From: CAZCBJ01 sp964496705
GTDB lineage: Bacteria; Chloroflexota; Anaerolineae; Anaerolineales; Anaerolineaceae
NCBI GenBank assembly: GCA_964496705.1
Contig: CAZCBJ010000009.1
Location: 1 to 43,960, forward strand
Length of the DNA: 43,960 nt
Reading direction: 5' to 3'
Each line of letters begins with the position of its first letter. The stretch's first letter is position 1. Positions 1-10,684 of this stretch are shown here, in pieces. The notes beneath the pieces were generated by a model. It made no database searches. It saw nothing but the letters and a program-made list of their open reading frames with translations, and had not been told where the DNA came from. The translations under genes were made by a program, and so were the position numbers.

Positions 1-1071
1 AATCCCGAGGGCAACTGGGTGCGCGGTTTTCTGGAGCTGCCAGTGCAAAACGAACCCGGCGCGCCTTTCGTGTATAACAGCGCCGCTTCGCACATGCTTT
101 CCGCCATCGTCCAGAAGCTGACCGGGCAGACGCTGCGCGAGTATTTGCAGCCGCGCTTGTTCGAACCGCTGGGCATTCAACCCGCATCCTGGGACAGCGA
201 CCCGCGCGGGATCAATATGGGGGGCTGGGGATTGAGCCTGAAAACAGAGGACATCGCCCGTTTCGGCCTGCTGTACCAGCAAAAAGGCGTCTGGAATGAG
301 CAGCGCATCCTGCCCGAGAGCTGGGTCGCCGAGGCAACCCGCAAACAGGTGAACAACGGCGATGACCCCAACAGCGAGTGGGCTCAGGGCTACGGTTACC
401 AGTTCTGGCGCTGCCGCCACAATGCCTACCGCGGCGACGGCGCCTTCGGGCAGTATTGCCTGGTGCTGCCCGATCAGGAAGCGGTGATCGCCATCACCAG
501 CGGGGTGGCGGACATGCAGAAAACGCTCAATCTGGTCTGGAAACACCTGCTGCCCGCCTTTGACGAGCGCCCCCTGCCGCCTGACCCGGCGGCCTGCGCG
601 GCACTGGAGCGCAAGCTGGCCTCCCTGGCGCTCAATCCACCGCGCGGCAAGAAAACCTCGCCGCTGTCGGCATCGGTTTCTGGTAAACAGTATGCCTTCG
701 ACAGCAACGATCTGCAGATCGAGCGCCTTTTCATCGAATTTAAGGCGCAGAGCTGCCGTCTGAGCGTGTGGGCGGAGGGGCAGGAAATTGCGCTGGACTG
801 CGGTTACGGCGCATGGCGGGATAACCTGAGCATTTTCTCGGTGCCGCTGCCCGCCCCGGCGGGATTGTTCCCGCTGCCCAAGCACATGCAGGTCAGCGGG
901 GTTTGGACCAAACCCAACGTTTTCAAATTCACGCTGCGGCATGTGGAAACGCCCTTTTACAACACCCTCACCTGCACCTTTGACGGCGACACGATCCGGG
1001 TGAAGGCAGGCGTGAATGTGGCCTTCGGCGCCAGCAAGTTTGCTCCCATCCTGGGTAAAGCAAGCGGATAA
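1..1071 (+). CDS. Serine hydrolase, beta-lactamase/PBP4* family (5'-truncated)
   Basis: The reading frame is open from the first base, so the N-terminus, including the expected catalytic SxxK motif, lies outside the window. What remains is about 355 residues. A YNS motif (in FVYNSAASHMLSAIVQKLTG) matches the YxN motif of class C beta-lactamase-like hydrolases and is followed by the family's typical LFEPLGI and GGWGLSLKTEDIARFG stretches. After the hydrolase core there are about 150 extra C-terminal residues rich in beta-strand, probably an accessory domain. Members act as esterases, D-amino-acid peptidases or beta-lactamases, and the sequence alone does not say which. The gene runs convergently to the GH4 operon and ends at a strong hairpin terminator. 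The family call is fairly sure; the substrate is unknown. Confidence 0.85.
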   Translation, partial: NPEGNWVRGFLELPVQNEPGAPFVYNSAASHMLSAIVQKLTGQTLREYLQPRLFEPLGIQPASWDSDPRGINMGGWGLSLKTEDIARFGLLYQQKGVWNEQRILPESWVAEATRKQVNNGDDPNSEWAQGYGYQFWRCRHNAYRGDGAFGQYCLVLPDQEAVIAITSGVADMQKTLNLVWKHLLPAFDERPLPPDPAACAALERKLASLALNPPRGKKTSPLSASVSGKQYAFDSNDLQIERLFIEFKAQSCRLSVWAEGQEIALDCGYGAWRDNLSIFSVPLPAPAGLFPLPKHMQVSGVWTKPNVFKFTLRHVETPFYNTLTCTFDGDTIRVKAGVNVAFGASKFAPILGKASG

Positions 1072-1076
1072 AACAC

Positions 1077-1100
1077 AAGGCCGCCCGAACGGGCGGCCTT
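1077..1100. terminator. Bidirectional hairpin terminator between convergent genes
   Basis: A perfect 10-bp inverted repeat, AAGGCCGCCC and GGGCGGCCTT, is separated by the loop GAAC. It lies between the stop of the serine hydrolase (1071) and the stop of the GH4 gene (1118). On the minus strand the stem is followed by a T-rich run (GTGTTTT); on the plus strand the tail is weaker (TTAAAACTTG). It probably ends both transcripts. Confidence 0.85.
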
Positions 1101-1117
1101 AAAACTTGTGGGATTGC

Positions 1118-2665
1118 TTATTTGGTCATCTTGCCTTTGTCAGCCGCGTCCGCGTTCGCCTTGGCTGTGGCGGCATCGGCAGCCATCTCCTCCGCCGTCT
1201 TAGTGTGCAGGCGCGCCACCCCGGCGGTCTCGAGCAGCCGCACGCGCTTGCCGGTTTTTTCGGCCTGTTCCAGGCGCGCTTTGGCTTGGGGGATTTCGGC
1301 GGCGTACTGCGGCAGCCACTGCGCCTGAGCCACCAGCATCTCGTCCGTCATCTGCCAGATTTCCTCGGGATTGCACACCGCTCCGGTCAGCGGATCGTGC
1401 AGCATGGCCTGCTTGAGCAAGGTCACATCGCCGCACACTGCGGCTTCAACGCTCATCTCCTGCACGCGGGCCGAGACCGCGCAGGTGGCGGCGCAAGCCA
1501 TCGGCAATTCGCCCACCACCGGGATATGCATGCCGGTGATGTCGGCGTAACCGGGGATCTCCACCACGCAGCCATCCGGCAGATTGGTGATGTGCCCCTG
1601 GTTGACCACGTTGAAGTGCCCGCGGTACACCCGCCCAGTTTCCAGGCCTTCAATGATGAAAGAGCCGTGTTCTTCGCTGCGCTGGTAGCTGCTCAAATCC
1701 AGCCCGGGCTCGTTCAACCAGTTGTCGAAATCGGTCTCAAACCAGTTGCGCCCCTCGGTGCAGACGCGCAGGTAACCACCGGTTTCGCCGTTGATCCAGG
1801 AGGAAAGGTCAATCCACTGCAGGATCTCATCGCGGCGTTTGCGGTACCAGGGCAGGTACTCGCTGAGATGACCGTTGGACTCGGTGGAATAGTAACCGAA
1901 GCGGTCAAGCACATCAATGCGCACCTTTTCGGTCTCGGCATACTCGGGATGATTGCGGAAACCCCCCAGCAAATACGGCAGCATGTCGATGCCCTGATAT
2001 TCCACCTTGATGAACCAGGTCTGGTGGTTCAACCCGGCGGCGATCACATGCACGTCCCGGCGGTGCAGTTGGGCATCCGGCGCAAGCAAACCCTGGCTCT
2101 TGGCCCAGCGCTCGACCACGTCGGTGATCTGCCAGTGCGCGCCCTGCACACCGTGACACAGGCCGATGGTCTGAACGCCGCCGTACTTGTTGCACGCCCA
2201 GGTGTTCATCGCCATCGGGTTGGAGTAATTCAAGAACAGCGCGCCGGGTTTGGCCACCTCGCGGATGTCCTTGCAGAAATCCAGCATGGCCGGAATGGTG
2301 CGCTGGCCATACATGATCCCGCCGGCGCACAGCGTATCGCCAACACACTGGTCTACACCGTATTTCAAGGGGATGTCAATGTCCAGTTGAAAAGCCTCCA
2401 GCCCGCCCTGGCGGATCATGCAAATGACGTAGTCGCTGTCTGCAATGGCTGCGCGCCGGTCGGTGGTGGCGATCAGCCTGGCCGGCACCCCACTGCTGTC
2501 AATATCCTTCTGGCACAGGCGGGTGACCATGCCCAGGTTGCGCTCGGAGATATCCGTGAACGCAAATGTGGTATCCCGCAATTCGGGAACGGTGAGGATA
2601 TCGCGCATCAACCGGCGGGTGAAACCAATCGAGCCGGCGCCGATCATGGAAATTTTTCTACTCAT
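1118..2665 (-). CDS. Glycoside hydrolase family 4 (alpha-galactosidase/alpha-glucosidase type)
   Basis: GH4 enzymes cleave alpha- or beta-glycosides by an unusual oxidation-elimination route that uses NAD+ and a divalent metal such as Mn2+. The protein has 515 residues, slightly longer than the usual 430-480. It starts with a Rossmann motif (GAGSIGFT, residues 9-16). The NYSNP motif (146-150) and the Cys-His pair of GLCHGV (C170, H171) match the substrate and metal-binding region, and a second candidate ligand His lies in AAGLNHQTW. The sequence resembles MelA/alpha-galactosidase members most. The last about 25 residues are Ala/Lys-rich and look like a disordered tail. The start at 2665 has AAGGA 8 bases upstream. 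The gene is last in a leftward operon after the HAD and gnd genes. The exact sugar is not decided by sequence. Confidence 0.9.
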   Translation of the reverse strand: MSRKISMIGAGSIGFTRRLMRDILTVPELRDTTFAFTDISERNLGMVTRLCQKDIDSSGVPARLIATTDRRAAIADSDYVICMIRQGGLEAFQLDIDIPLKYGVDQCVGDTLCAGGIMYGQRTIPAMLDFCKDIREVAKPGALFLNYSNPMAMNTWACNKYGGVQTIGLCHGVQGAHWQITDVVERWAKSQGLLAPDAQLHRRDVHVIAAGLNHQTWFIKVEYQGIDMLPYLLGGFRNHPEYAETEKVRIDVLDRFGYYSTESNGHLSEYLPWYRKRRDEILQWIDLSSWINGETGGYLRVCTEGRNWFETDFDNWLNEPGLDLSSYQRSEEHGSFIIEGLETGRVYRGHFNVVNQGHITNLPDGCVVEIPGYADITGMHIPVVGELPMACAATCAVSARVQEMSVEAAVCGDVTLLKQAMLHDPLTGAVCNPEEIWQMTDEMLVAQAQWLPQYAAEIPQAKARLEQAEKTGKRVRLLETAGVARLHTKTAEEMAADAATAKANADAADKGKMTK

Positions 2666-2740
2666 GGGCTTTTTCCTTCGTGGGATGGAAATGTGCAGAC
2701 TGACCGCGGAGAACCTGCAGGGTCAGCCTGATATGGTCAA

Positions 2741-2746
2741 ATTATA
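2741..2746 (-). promoter_or_regulatory. Possible internal promoter before the GH4 gene
   Basis: The 88-bp gap between the gnd stop and the GH4 start contains TATAAT on the minus strand with no convincing -35 box. A 7-bp stem (ATCAGCC/GGCTGAT, 2753-2770) covers the gnd stop codon but has no T-run. A secondary promoter for the GH4 gene is possible but weakly supported. Confidence 0.3.
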
Positions 2747-2753
2747 GCAGGAA

Positions 2754-4172
<1,419 letters not shown>

Positions 4173-4177
4173 GTGCA

Positions 4178-5074
4178 TCACTCCTTATTTTTCCACGGGG
4201 GAACCTCAGGCAGCAACTTGACAAATTCGCGGATCAGTCCCTCTTCATACTCCCCGGCATACGCTTCGCCGAGAAAGCGCTGCAGCCCTTCCGTGTAAAA
4301 GCGCTGCCAGGATTGCTCCTCGTGACCGGGGTTGATCGGATAGAACAATGCGCCCACGTCGCGGGCGGTGTTCAGGTCGCCCAACGCATCCCCCACCATC
4401 AACACGTGCCCGGGGTCATAGCGGCCGGCGGCGGCCAGTTTCAGATGCTGGGTCTTCGTGCCTTGCTCCTGCCCCGCAATCGCGCTGACGTAGCCGGCGA
4501 TGCCCGCCTCCTCCCATTCGCGCTGCAGAGCTTCCAGCGGCGTGGCGGAGACGACGATCATATCCGCCCTGCTCCGCAGCGCTTCCAGACACTCGCGCAC
4601 ATACGGAAATGGCTGCAATCCCACCACAATCTCGGCGATGGTGCGGTTGACCGCCTCGGACCAGGCCAGCGCGGTTTCCAGCTCGGGGTGGGGAAATTGG
4701 GCCATGTAGGCTTTGAGTCCGTCGTTGCTGTCCGGAAAGCGTGTGTCAGCCAGGAAGGCGCGCAGATGCCCGGCTTTGGGTGGGGTGAAGCCGCGCGCCC
4801 GCACCTCGGCGCGCTCGGCCAGCAGGTCAAAAACCATCACCAACGCCGGCCAGCGGTTGGTGCCGCGCCATTTGGAGTACAGATTGACAAATTCAACCGT
4901 CTCGCGCACATATTTGGCAATCGGCTGCATGCGCCAGTGTTTGATCGTGTTGGGGATAAAACATTCTTTCTGCTTGATTTCCATCGAATCAAAAGCGCAG
5001 CCGTCTGAATCGATGCCGACAAAAAAGGCGTGAGCGGGGGCAAAACTGGTCAGCGGATGGGGTGGGTTGGACAT
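4178..5074 (-). CDS. HAD-superfamily hydrolase
   Basis: A haloacid dehalogenase-type phosphatase of 298 residues. Motif I is FVGIDSDGCAFDSM (Asp nucleophile and acid DxD), motif II is VVSATP, and motif IV is VLMVGDALGDLNTA. A large helical insertion after motif I (roughly residues 35-150) is likely the cap domain that selects the substrate. The start at 5074 is favoured over the upstream ATG at 5146 because GGAGGAG lies 9 bases before it and a -10 box (5097-5102) falls inside the longer version. The first gene of the operon with gnd and GH4, it may dephosphorylate a sugar phosphate from the same pathway, but that is inferred from position only. Confidence 0.85.
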   Translation of the reverse strand: MSNPPHPLTSFAPAHAFFVGIDSDGCAFDSMEIKQKECFIPNTIKHWRMQPIAKYVRETVEFVNLYSKWRGTNRWPALVMVFDLLAERAEVRARGFTPPKAGHLRAFLADTRFPDSNDGLKAYMAQFPHPELETALAWSEAVNRTIAEIVVGLQPFPYVRECLEALRSRADMIVVSATPLEALQREWEEAGIAGYVSAIAGQEQGTKTQHLKLAAAGRYDPGHVLMVGDALGDLNTARDVGALFYPINPGHEEQSWQRFYTEGLQRFLGEAYAGEYEEGLIREFVKLLPEVPPWKNKE

Positions 5075-5096
5075 CAACGAGAACTCCTCCGGCTGG

Positions 5097-5125
5097 ATTA
5101 TAGACGATTTAAGCAATTTGACGAA
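5097..5125 (-). promoter_or_regulatory. Promoter of the HAD-gnd-GH4 operon
   Basis: On the minus strand there is a perfect -10 (TATAAT, 5097-5102) with a weak -35 (TTCGTC, 5120-5125) at 17 bp. Transcription would start near 5090 and give a leader of about 16 nt carrying the GGAGGAG ribosome binding site. Confidence 0.55.
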
Positions 5126-5255
5126 ATCTCGGTCCACGATCGCCAACGGGCGCTCTTGCCCTCCGGCTTTGATCGCGACCCATGGGTGGTGCGCACAGGG
5201 AAACGGAGATGCGTTGCAATGATTAATAAGTTCTCATCTACATTTGCCCCACGGC

Positions 5256-5286
5256 TGGCACGAAGAAGCGCATGCTGTGGTATACT
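5256..5286 (+). promoter_or_regulatory. Putative promoter of the DEAD-box helicase gene
   Basis: A -10-like TATACT (5281-5286) is preceded by TGGCAC (5256-5261) at 19 bp, a long spacing. It would start transcription near 5293 and leave an untranslated leader of about 210 nt. No open frame with a ribosome binding site stands out in 5075-5502, so the 428-bp gap appears to hold two divergent promoters and this leader only. Confidence 0.4.
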
Positions 5287-5349
5287 GTCGCGCGGCTCAA
5301 CAGGAGCCATTAATTTCGAAGTGTTTTGGTTATTCCGTTGGTTTTTCCA

Positions 5350-5403
5350 GGCGCAGGAGATGCGCCGTGGTTGCCCGACGCAGCGAAGTCGGGTTTTCTT
5401 TTT
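5350..5403 (+). terminator. Terminator-like hairpin inside the helicase leader (possible attenuator)
   Basis: Two hairpins follow each other: GGCGCA/TGCGCC (5350-5355 and 5361-5366, 5-nt loop), then CCCGAC/GTCGGG (5374-5379 and 5388-5393, 8-nt loop), which is directly followed by TTTTCTTTTT (5394-5403). The second has all parts of an intrinsic terminator, yet it lies about 100 nt before the helicase start and no rightward gene precedes it. It therefore looks like a conditional terminator in the helicase leader. Confidence 0.65.
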
Positions 5404-5502
5404 GCCAGCGGGCGGCCCCCGAAAGGAAGCGCCAGGGGATGCGCGGCGGGAAGAGCTAGCGTGCGGAGTCATCAAGACGTTTCAACAAACTGAGGAGTTT
5501 TG

Positions 5503-7143
5503 ATGACCGACGATTTTAACCAGTTGAACCTGCACCCGTTGCTGGCGCAGGCAGTAGCCGAACACGGCTACATCCATCCCACCCCCATCCAGGCGTCCCT
5601 CATTCCGGTCATGTTGACCGGACGGGATGTCATCGGGCAGGCCCAGACCGGCACCGGGAAAACAGCCGCCTTTGCGCTGCCCATGCTGCAAAATTTACTG
5701 CCCAACCAACACCACGTGCAAGGGCTGGTGCTGGTCCCCACCCGCGAGCTGGCTTTGCAGGTCGGCCAGGCCATCGCGGCTTATGGACGGCACCTGAACG
5801 CCCGTGTGCTGCCCATCTATGGCGGGCAGTCCTACGGCGCGCAAATTGGCCAGTTGCGCCGCGGGGTCGACGTGGTGGTGGGAACGCCCGGGCGACTGAT
5901 TGACCTGATGGAACGCGGTGTGCTGGATATCAGTCAGGTGGCAAGCGTGGTGCTGGATGAAGCCGACGAGATGTTGAGCATGGGATTCATTGAGGAGATC
6001 GAGACCATCCTCGCCAGGACGCCAGACCAACGCCAAACCGCCCTGTTTTCCGCCACCCTGCCGGTCGAAATCCGCCGCCTGGCAGACCAATACATGACCG
6101 CCCCGCAGTCCATTGCCATACAAGGCGAACCGGTGACAGTTGAAGCCATTGAACAACGCCATTACCTCGTTCACCATACCGACAAACTGGCCGCCCTCAC
6201 CCGCCTGTTTGAAACCGAAGACATTTCCCGCGCGCTGATCTTCGTGCGAACGCGCACCGAGACCAGCGACTTTGCCAATGAGCTGACCGTCCGCGGTTAC
6301 CCGGCCGAAGCGCTGAGCGGCGATTTGAGCCAGGATGCGCGCGAACGAACCGTCAGCCGCTTTCGACAGGATCAGATCAAGGTGCTGGTCGCCACCGATG
6401 TGGCCGCGCGCGGTCTGGACATTGAAGGCATCTCGCATGTCTTTCAGTACAACCTGCCCGATGACCCGGAAATTTATGTGCATCGGATTGGGCGCACCGG
6501 GCGGGCCGGCGCAACCGGCATCGCCATCACCCTGGTGGCTCCCAGTGAAAAGAGGCGCCTCGCACAGGTGGAAGCCTTCACCCGGCGCAAGATTCCTCGC
6601 GCCGCACTGCCCAGCGAAGAAGATATTCGCCGCATACGCGAAGAACGCCTGCTGGGGCAGGTGGTGGTTTGGTTGAAGCGCGGGCGCTGTCTGCAGGAGC
6701 GCGCGCTGGTCCAGCAATTGGTTGACCAGGGATATGACCCGCTGGAGATTGCTGCGGCAGCCCTCAAGCTGACCCGCGCCAGCGAGAAACAGCGACCGAT
6801 TGCCCCGGTGAGTGACGTTCAGGAAAGGCGGCCCGCTGCTGAAAGAGAACGGCACGGACCGGACGCCCGGCGCGAACTCCATCCGGCGGGACGCAGCAAC
6901 TCGCATGAAGCTGGCATGGTGCGCCTGAGCCTCAACATGGGCCGCCGCCACGGAATCGGCCCCAACGACATCGTGCGCGCCATTGCCCATCACGCCGAAA
7001 TTCCCGGCAGCTCAATCGGAAAGATCTTCATTGAAGAAAAACGCTCGCTGGTGGACGTGCCGGAACGCTTTGCCCAGCAGGTGCTGGCCCGAAACGGCGA
7101 GGTGATGATCCGCCAATATTCCATCCACGTGCGGGCTGCCTGA
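5503..7143 (+). CDS. deaD: DEAD-box ATP-dependent RNA helicase (DeaD/CsdA type)
   Basis: The protein unwinds RNA duplexes in the cytoplasm; relatives assist ribosome assembly and RNA decay, often in the cold. The core has motif I AQTGTGKT (47-54), motif II DEAD (152-155), motif III SAT and motif VI HRIGRTGRAG. After a variable arginine-rich linker (about 425-470) the last about 75 residues (GMVRLSLNMGRRHGIGPNDIV onward) match the DbpA-type RRM that binds rRNA in DeaD-like helicases. The length is 546 residues. The ATG at 5503 follows AGGAG by 5 bases. A long leader with a terminator-like hairpin suggests control at the RNA level. The arsR start is only 19 bp downstream, but that gene has its own promoter. 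Confidence 0.95.
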   Translation: MTDDFNQLNLHPLLAQAVAEHGYIHPTPIQASLIPVMLTGRDVIGQAQTGTGKTAAFALPMLQNLLPNQHHVQGLVLVPTRELALQVGQAIAAYGRHLNARVLPIYGGQSYGAQIGQLRRGVDVVVGTPGRLIDLMERGVLDISQVASVVLDEADEMLSMGFIEEIETILARTPDQRQTALFSATLPVEIRRLADQYMTAPQSIAIQGEPVTVEAIEQRHYLVHHTDKLAALTRLFETEDISRALIFVRTRTETSDFANELTVRGYPAEALSGDLSQDARERTVSRFRQDQIKVLVATDVAARGLDIEGISHVFQYNLPDDPEIYVHRIGRTGRAGATGIAITLVAPSEKRRLAQVEAFTRRKIPRAALPSEEDIRRIREERLLGQVVVWLKRGRCLQERALVQQLVDQGYDPLEIAAAALKLTRASEKQRPIAPVSDVQERRPAAERERHGPDARRELHPAGRSNSHEAGMVRLSLNMGRRHGIGPNDIVRAIAHHAEIPGSSIGKIFIEEKRSLVDVPERFAQQVLARNGEVMIRQYSIHVRAA

Positions 7144-7150
7144 CCCATGA

Positions 7151-7178
7151 TATAATATATTCGTGAACTCGAATATAT
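7151..7178 (+). promoter_or_regulatory. arsR promoter and overlapping ArsR operator
   Basis: A perfect -10 (TATAAT, 7151-7156) is followed at normal distance by the arsR GTG itself (7163). An inverted repeat with 9-bp perfect arms, ATATATTCG (7155-7163) and CGAATATAT (7170-7178), and a 6-bp centre covers the -10 edge, the likely transcription start and the first codons. This is the usual place for an ArsR autorepressor, and the mRNA would be leaderless. Confidence 0.75.
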
Positions 7179-7536
7179 CAGGCGATTCGCTCAACAACCT
7201 GGCGGATCTCTTCCGGCTGCTTGGACAGCCGGCCCGCACCCGCATTCTACTCACCATCAGCGGCGGAAAAACTTGCGTGTGCCATCTTGAGGCTGTTCTG
7301 GGCTTGCGCCAGGCAGCCATTTCACAACACCTGATGGCGCTGCGCGACGCGGGTTTGGTTCAGGCAGAGCGCGATGGGCGGTTCATCTTTTATCAACTGG
7401 CCAACCCGGCTTTACTGGATGCGGTACGCTTGTTCGCGGATTGCGCCGGACTGGCAGGAGATGAGCTGACACGGCTTGGGCGCAGACCCGTCAGCGGCTG
7501 CCCCTGTCCAATTTGCAACCCACAGGGAGATTCAAC

Positions 7537-7552
<16 letters not shown>
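7163..7552 (+). CDS. arsR: ArsR/SmtB-family arsenic-responsive repressor
   Basis: A 129-residue winged-helix repressor. TCVCHLEAVLGLRQAAISQHL contains a Cys-x-Cys pair at the start of the DNA-binding helix, matching the CVCDL arsenite site of classical ArsR. The helix-turn-helix and wing (GLVQAERDGRFIFYQL) follow. The tail is Cys-rich (GCPCPICN and one more Cys), which could add a metalloid-binding site. Binding of As(III) or Sb(III) should release the operator at 7155-7178. The GTG start sits within that palindrome with no ribosome binding site, so translation is probably leaderless. The gene overlaps the start of acr3 by 16 bases, so regulator and pump are coupled. Confidence 0.92.
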
Positions 7553-8575
<1,023 letters not shown>

Positions 8576-8589
<14 letters not shown>

Positions 8590-9310
8590 TCCGCTGGTCC
8601 CCGGCGATTATCAAACTGGCTGCCTGATCTGCGGCGCGGAGCTGGTGTACCAGGCGCAAGAAAAAGCTCAAAATTGTTTCTATTGCGGGAAGACTTGCGA
8701 AGACAACGTGGCCTGTGCGCAAGGGCATTACGTGTGCGATGCCTGCCACAGCCTTTCAGCCAACGATTTGATCGAGCAATTTTGCGCCAGCACCGACAGC
8801 ACCAACCCCCTGGAGATGGCCGTAACCCTGATGCGCAACCCATTCATCAAAATGCACGGGCCAGAACATCATTTCCTCGTCCCGGCGGTGCTGCTGGCTG
8901 CATATTACAACCAGGAAGAGCCATGGAAAAAAATGCTCAAGCTGCGCCAGGCGCGCAAACGGGCTGAGCTGGTCAAAGGCGGTTCATGCGGAGCATTGGG
9001 CGCCTGTGGTGCGGCGGTGGGCACGGGCATCTTCATCAGCCTGATGACCGAAGCCACGCCGGTTTCAGTTGTGGAGTGGAAGCTGAGCAATTTAATGACT
9101 GCGCGCAGCCTGGCGTTGATCGCTGAACACGGCGGACCGCGCTGCTGCAAACGTAACACCTATCTGGCCATCCAAAGCACATCTGATTTCATGCGCGAAC
9201 GCTTCGGGCTGCGGTTCGAGTCGCCGGACCACTTCATCTGCGAATTTTCAGCGTTAAATAACGAATGTCTGCAGTTGGGCTGTCCGTTTTTTGCGCAGCA
9301 AACAGGATGA
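8576..9310 (+). CDS. DUF5714-like cysteine-rich protein in the ars operon
   Basis: A 244-residue protein of unknown function. The first 60 residues hold eight cysteines (C16, C19, C34, C37, C41, C47, C54, C57), most in CxxC pairs, an arrangement that suggests one or two zinc or metalloid sites. Later parts have GGSCGALGACGAAVG, a Cys-Cys pair (GPRCCKRNTY) and a C-terminal ECLQLGCPFF. There is no signal peptide and the middle is weakly hydrophobic at most. The match to DUF5714 is from memory of the family pattern. Its start lies inside the acr3 gene (14-base overlap), so it is co-translated with the pump, and a role in arsenic handling such as binding or delivery is inferred. It ends 7 bp from a convergent gene. 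Confidence 0.7.
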
Positions 9311-9317
9311 AAAAGCC

Positions 9318-10682
9318 TTAGTCGCCCGCTTGTTCCTCCCAGTCCGGCGCCAAAGCAATCATATACATCTCCACCTGCCCGCTGCCGGAACGCCCCCAGT
9401 TGCTGGTGAACAGCACGCGGGTCAGATCGCGGTTGGCGCTGGCATGCGGTTCCGCCCAGTAATCATGCTCCCGCCTCTCGTCCACCACCGAATGGGTGTG
9501 CGCCAGGCGCACCACCCGCCCGCCCGGTTTTAATTCGATCAAAAAGACCTGGTTATCCATCCAGGTGTGGTTCTTTTTTTCCGGGGTATGGGTGGACACC
9601 ACCGCCCAACCCGGCCGCCGGAACGCCGTCCCGGAGATGTGCAGTCCAATGGCGTTGTGGCTGAAGTCAATCGGCCACAAGGGTGTGACCACGCCGCTGG
9701 CGAGATCCAGCATCGAGAGGGTATCCGCGTCAATATCCTGAAACACCAATACCTCACGACCCTCAGCATCCAGCGCCAGGTCGGAATGACCGATGATGCG
9801 CAGCAGACCGCGGCCATTGCGCAGATTCTGATCATAGACCATCAGACCGCAGGGATGCGCGTCACTGCCCAGTTGACCGGGCTGACAGAAATCGTCATGA
9901 TAGGCCAGGAAATAATCCCCCAACGGGCTGATGCTCACGCTGTCCACCTCGGCCGCATCCACCTGGCGCACAGCAGCCACGCGGTCGGCGGCCAGGTCGT
10001 ACACGACATACGCCACCGTCAGCCAATCCCCGTCCTCGGCCATCAATCCCCAGGTGCGCCCATCGATGGAAGGGCTGCCCTCATAACGCGTCCAAACTGC
10101 GTTCAGTTTTTCCCCTGGGAAATCGTCCGCAAACTCGTGAACCAAACGGGTCTGCATGGTGCCTAGGTCGTAAGCCATCAGCCGGGTCTCCTCGTTGAAA
10201 TATATCAAGTCAGGGTCAAGCGCATCCCAGCGCGGTTCCACAGCGAGGGGAAGCTGCCCCAGCAGCTGCAACGAGCGCACATCATACACGTACCAGGTGG
10301 CTTCCAATCCCATCACCAGGATGCGGCTCTCATCGGCATTGAAGGCCTGTACCCGCGAGTATTCGTTCTTCATGCCCGGCGAAGGATCATCCGCGGAGAG
10401 GTCGGCCATGCGGTCGGTGACTCGCACCAGGCAGTCTCCGAAGAGCGGGTCGCGGAAAGGATAGCGGGCTGCCGGCTCGCGCATCTCAGGCGGCTGGCGC
10501 ACCTCGAAATCCGTGACCAACGCTGGGTGCGCGTCCGCGCACAGCGGAACGGCAGGCCCGGGTGAAGCCAGCCGGACAATTTCCGATTCGGCATCATTTT
10601 TATCGGTTCGCGAAGGCGCAGGCACAATCTGACAGGCGACGAGCAAACCCAGGCAAATGACGCTCAGCAGATTGAGGCGCAT
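9318..10682 (-). CDS. Lipoprotein with predicted beta-propeller fold
   Basis: The 454-residue product begins MRLNLLSVICLGLLVACQ, a lipoprotein signal peptide with lipobox LVAC, so it should be anchored outside the membrane. The remainder is rich in short beta-strand repeats with aspartates (for example ESRILVMGLEATWYVYDV, GREVLVFQDIDADTLSMLD, TRVLFTSNWGRSGSGQVEMYMI), as in TolB/WD40-like propellers or oligogalacturonate-lyase-type propellers. No catalytic motif is evident. The ATG at 10682 has GAGG 8 bases upstream and lies 2 bases after the stop of the response regulator, so it belongs to the potassium-type operon. Whether it has a part in sensing is unknown. Confidence 0.65.
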   Translation of the reverse strand: MRLNLLSVICLGLLVACQIVPAPSRTDKNDAESEIVRLASPGPAVPLCADAHPALVTDFEVRQPPEMREPAARYPFRDPLFGDCLVRVTDRMADLSADDPSPGMKNEYSRVQAFNADESRILVMGLEATWYVYDVRSLQLLGQLPLAVEPRWDALDPDLIYFNEETRLMAYDLGTMQTRLVHEFADDFPGEKLNAVWTRYEGSPSIDGRTWGLMAEDGDWLTVAYVVYDLAADRVAAVRQVDAAEVDSVSISPLGDYFLAYHDDFCQPGQLGSDAHPCGLMVYDQNLRNGRGLLRIIGHSDLALDAEGREVLVFQDIDADTLSMLDLASGVVTPLWPIDFSHNAIGLHISGTAFRRPGWAVVSTHTPEKKNHTWMDNQVFLIELKPGGRVVRLAHTHSVVDERREHDYWAEPHASANRDLTRVLFTSNWGRSGSGQVEMYMIALAPDWEEQAGD

Positions 10683-10684
10683 GC

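Noticed and set aside
1106..2731. A 541-codon rightward frame opposite the GH4 gene
   Set aside because: It starts within the terminator region and mirrors the GH4 gene; the GH4 motifs on the other strand are unambiguous.
5030..5503. A 157-codon rightward open frame across the HAD/helicase gap
   Set aside because: It lacks a ribosome binding site, runs through two promoters and the leader terminator, overlaps the HAD start and has no recognisable protein pattern.
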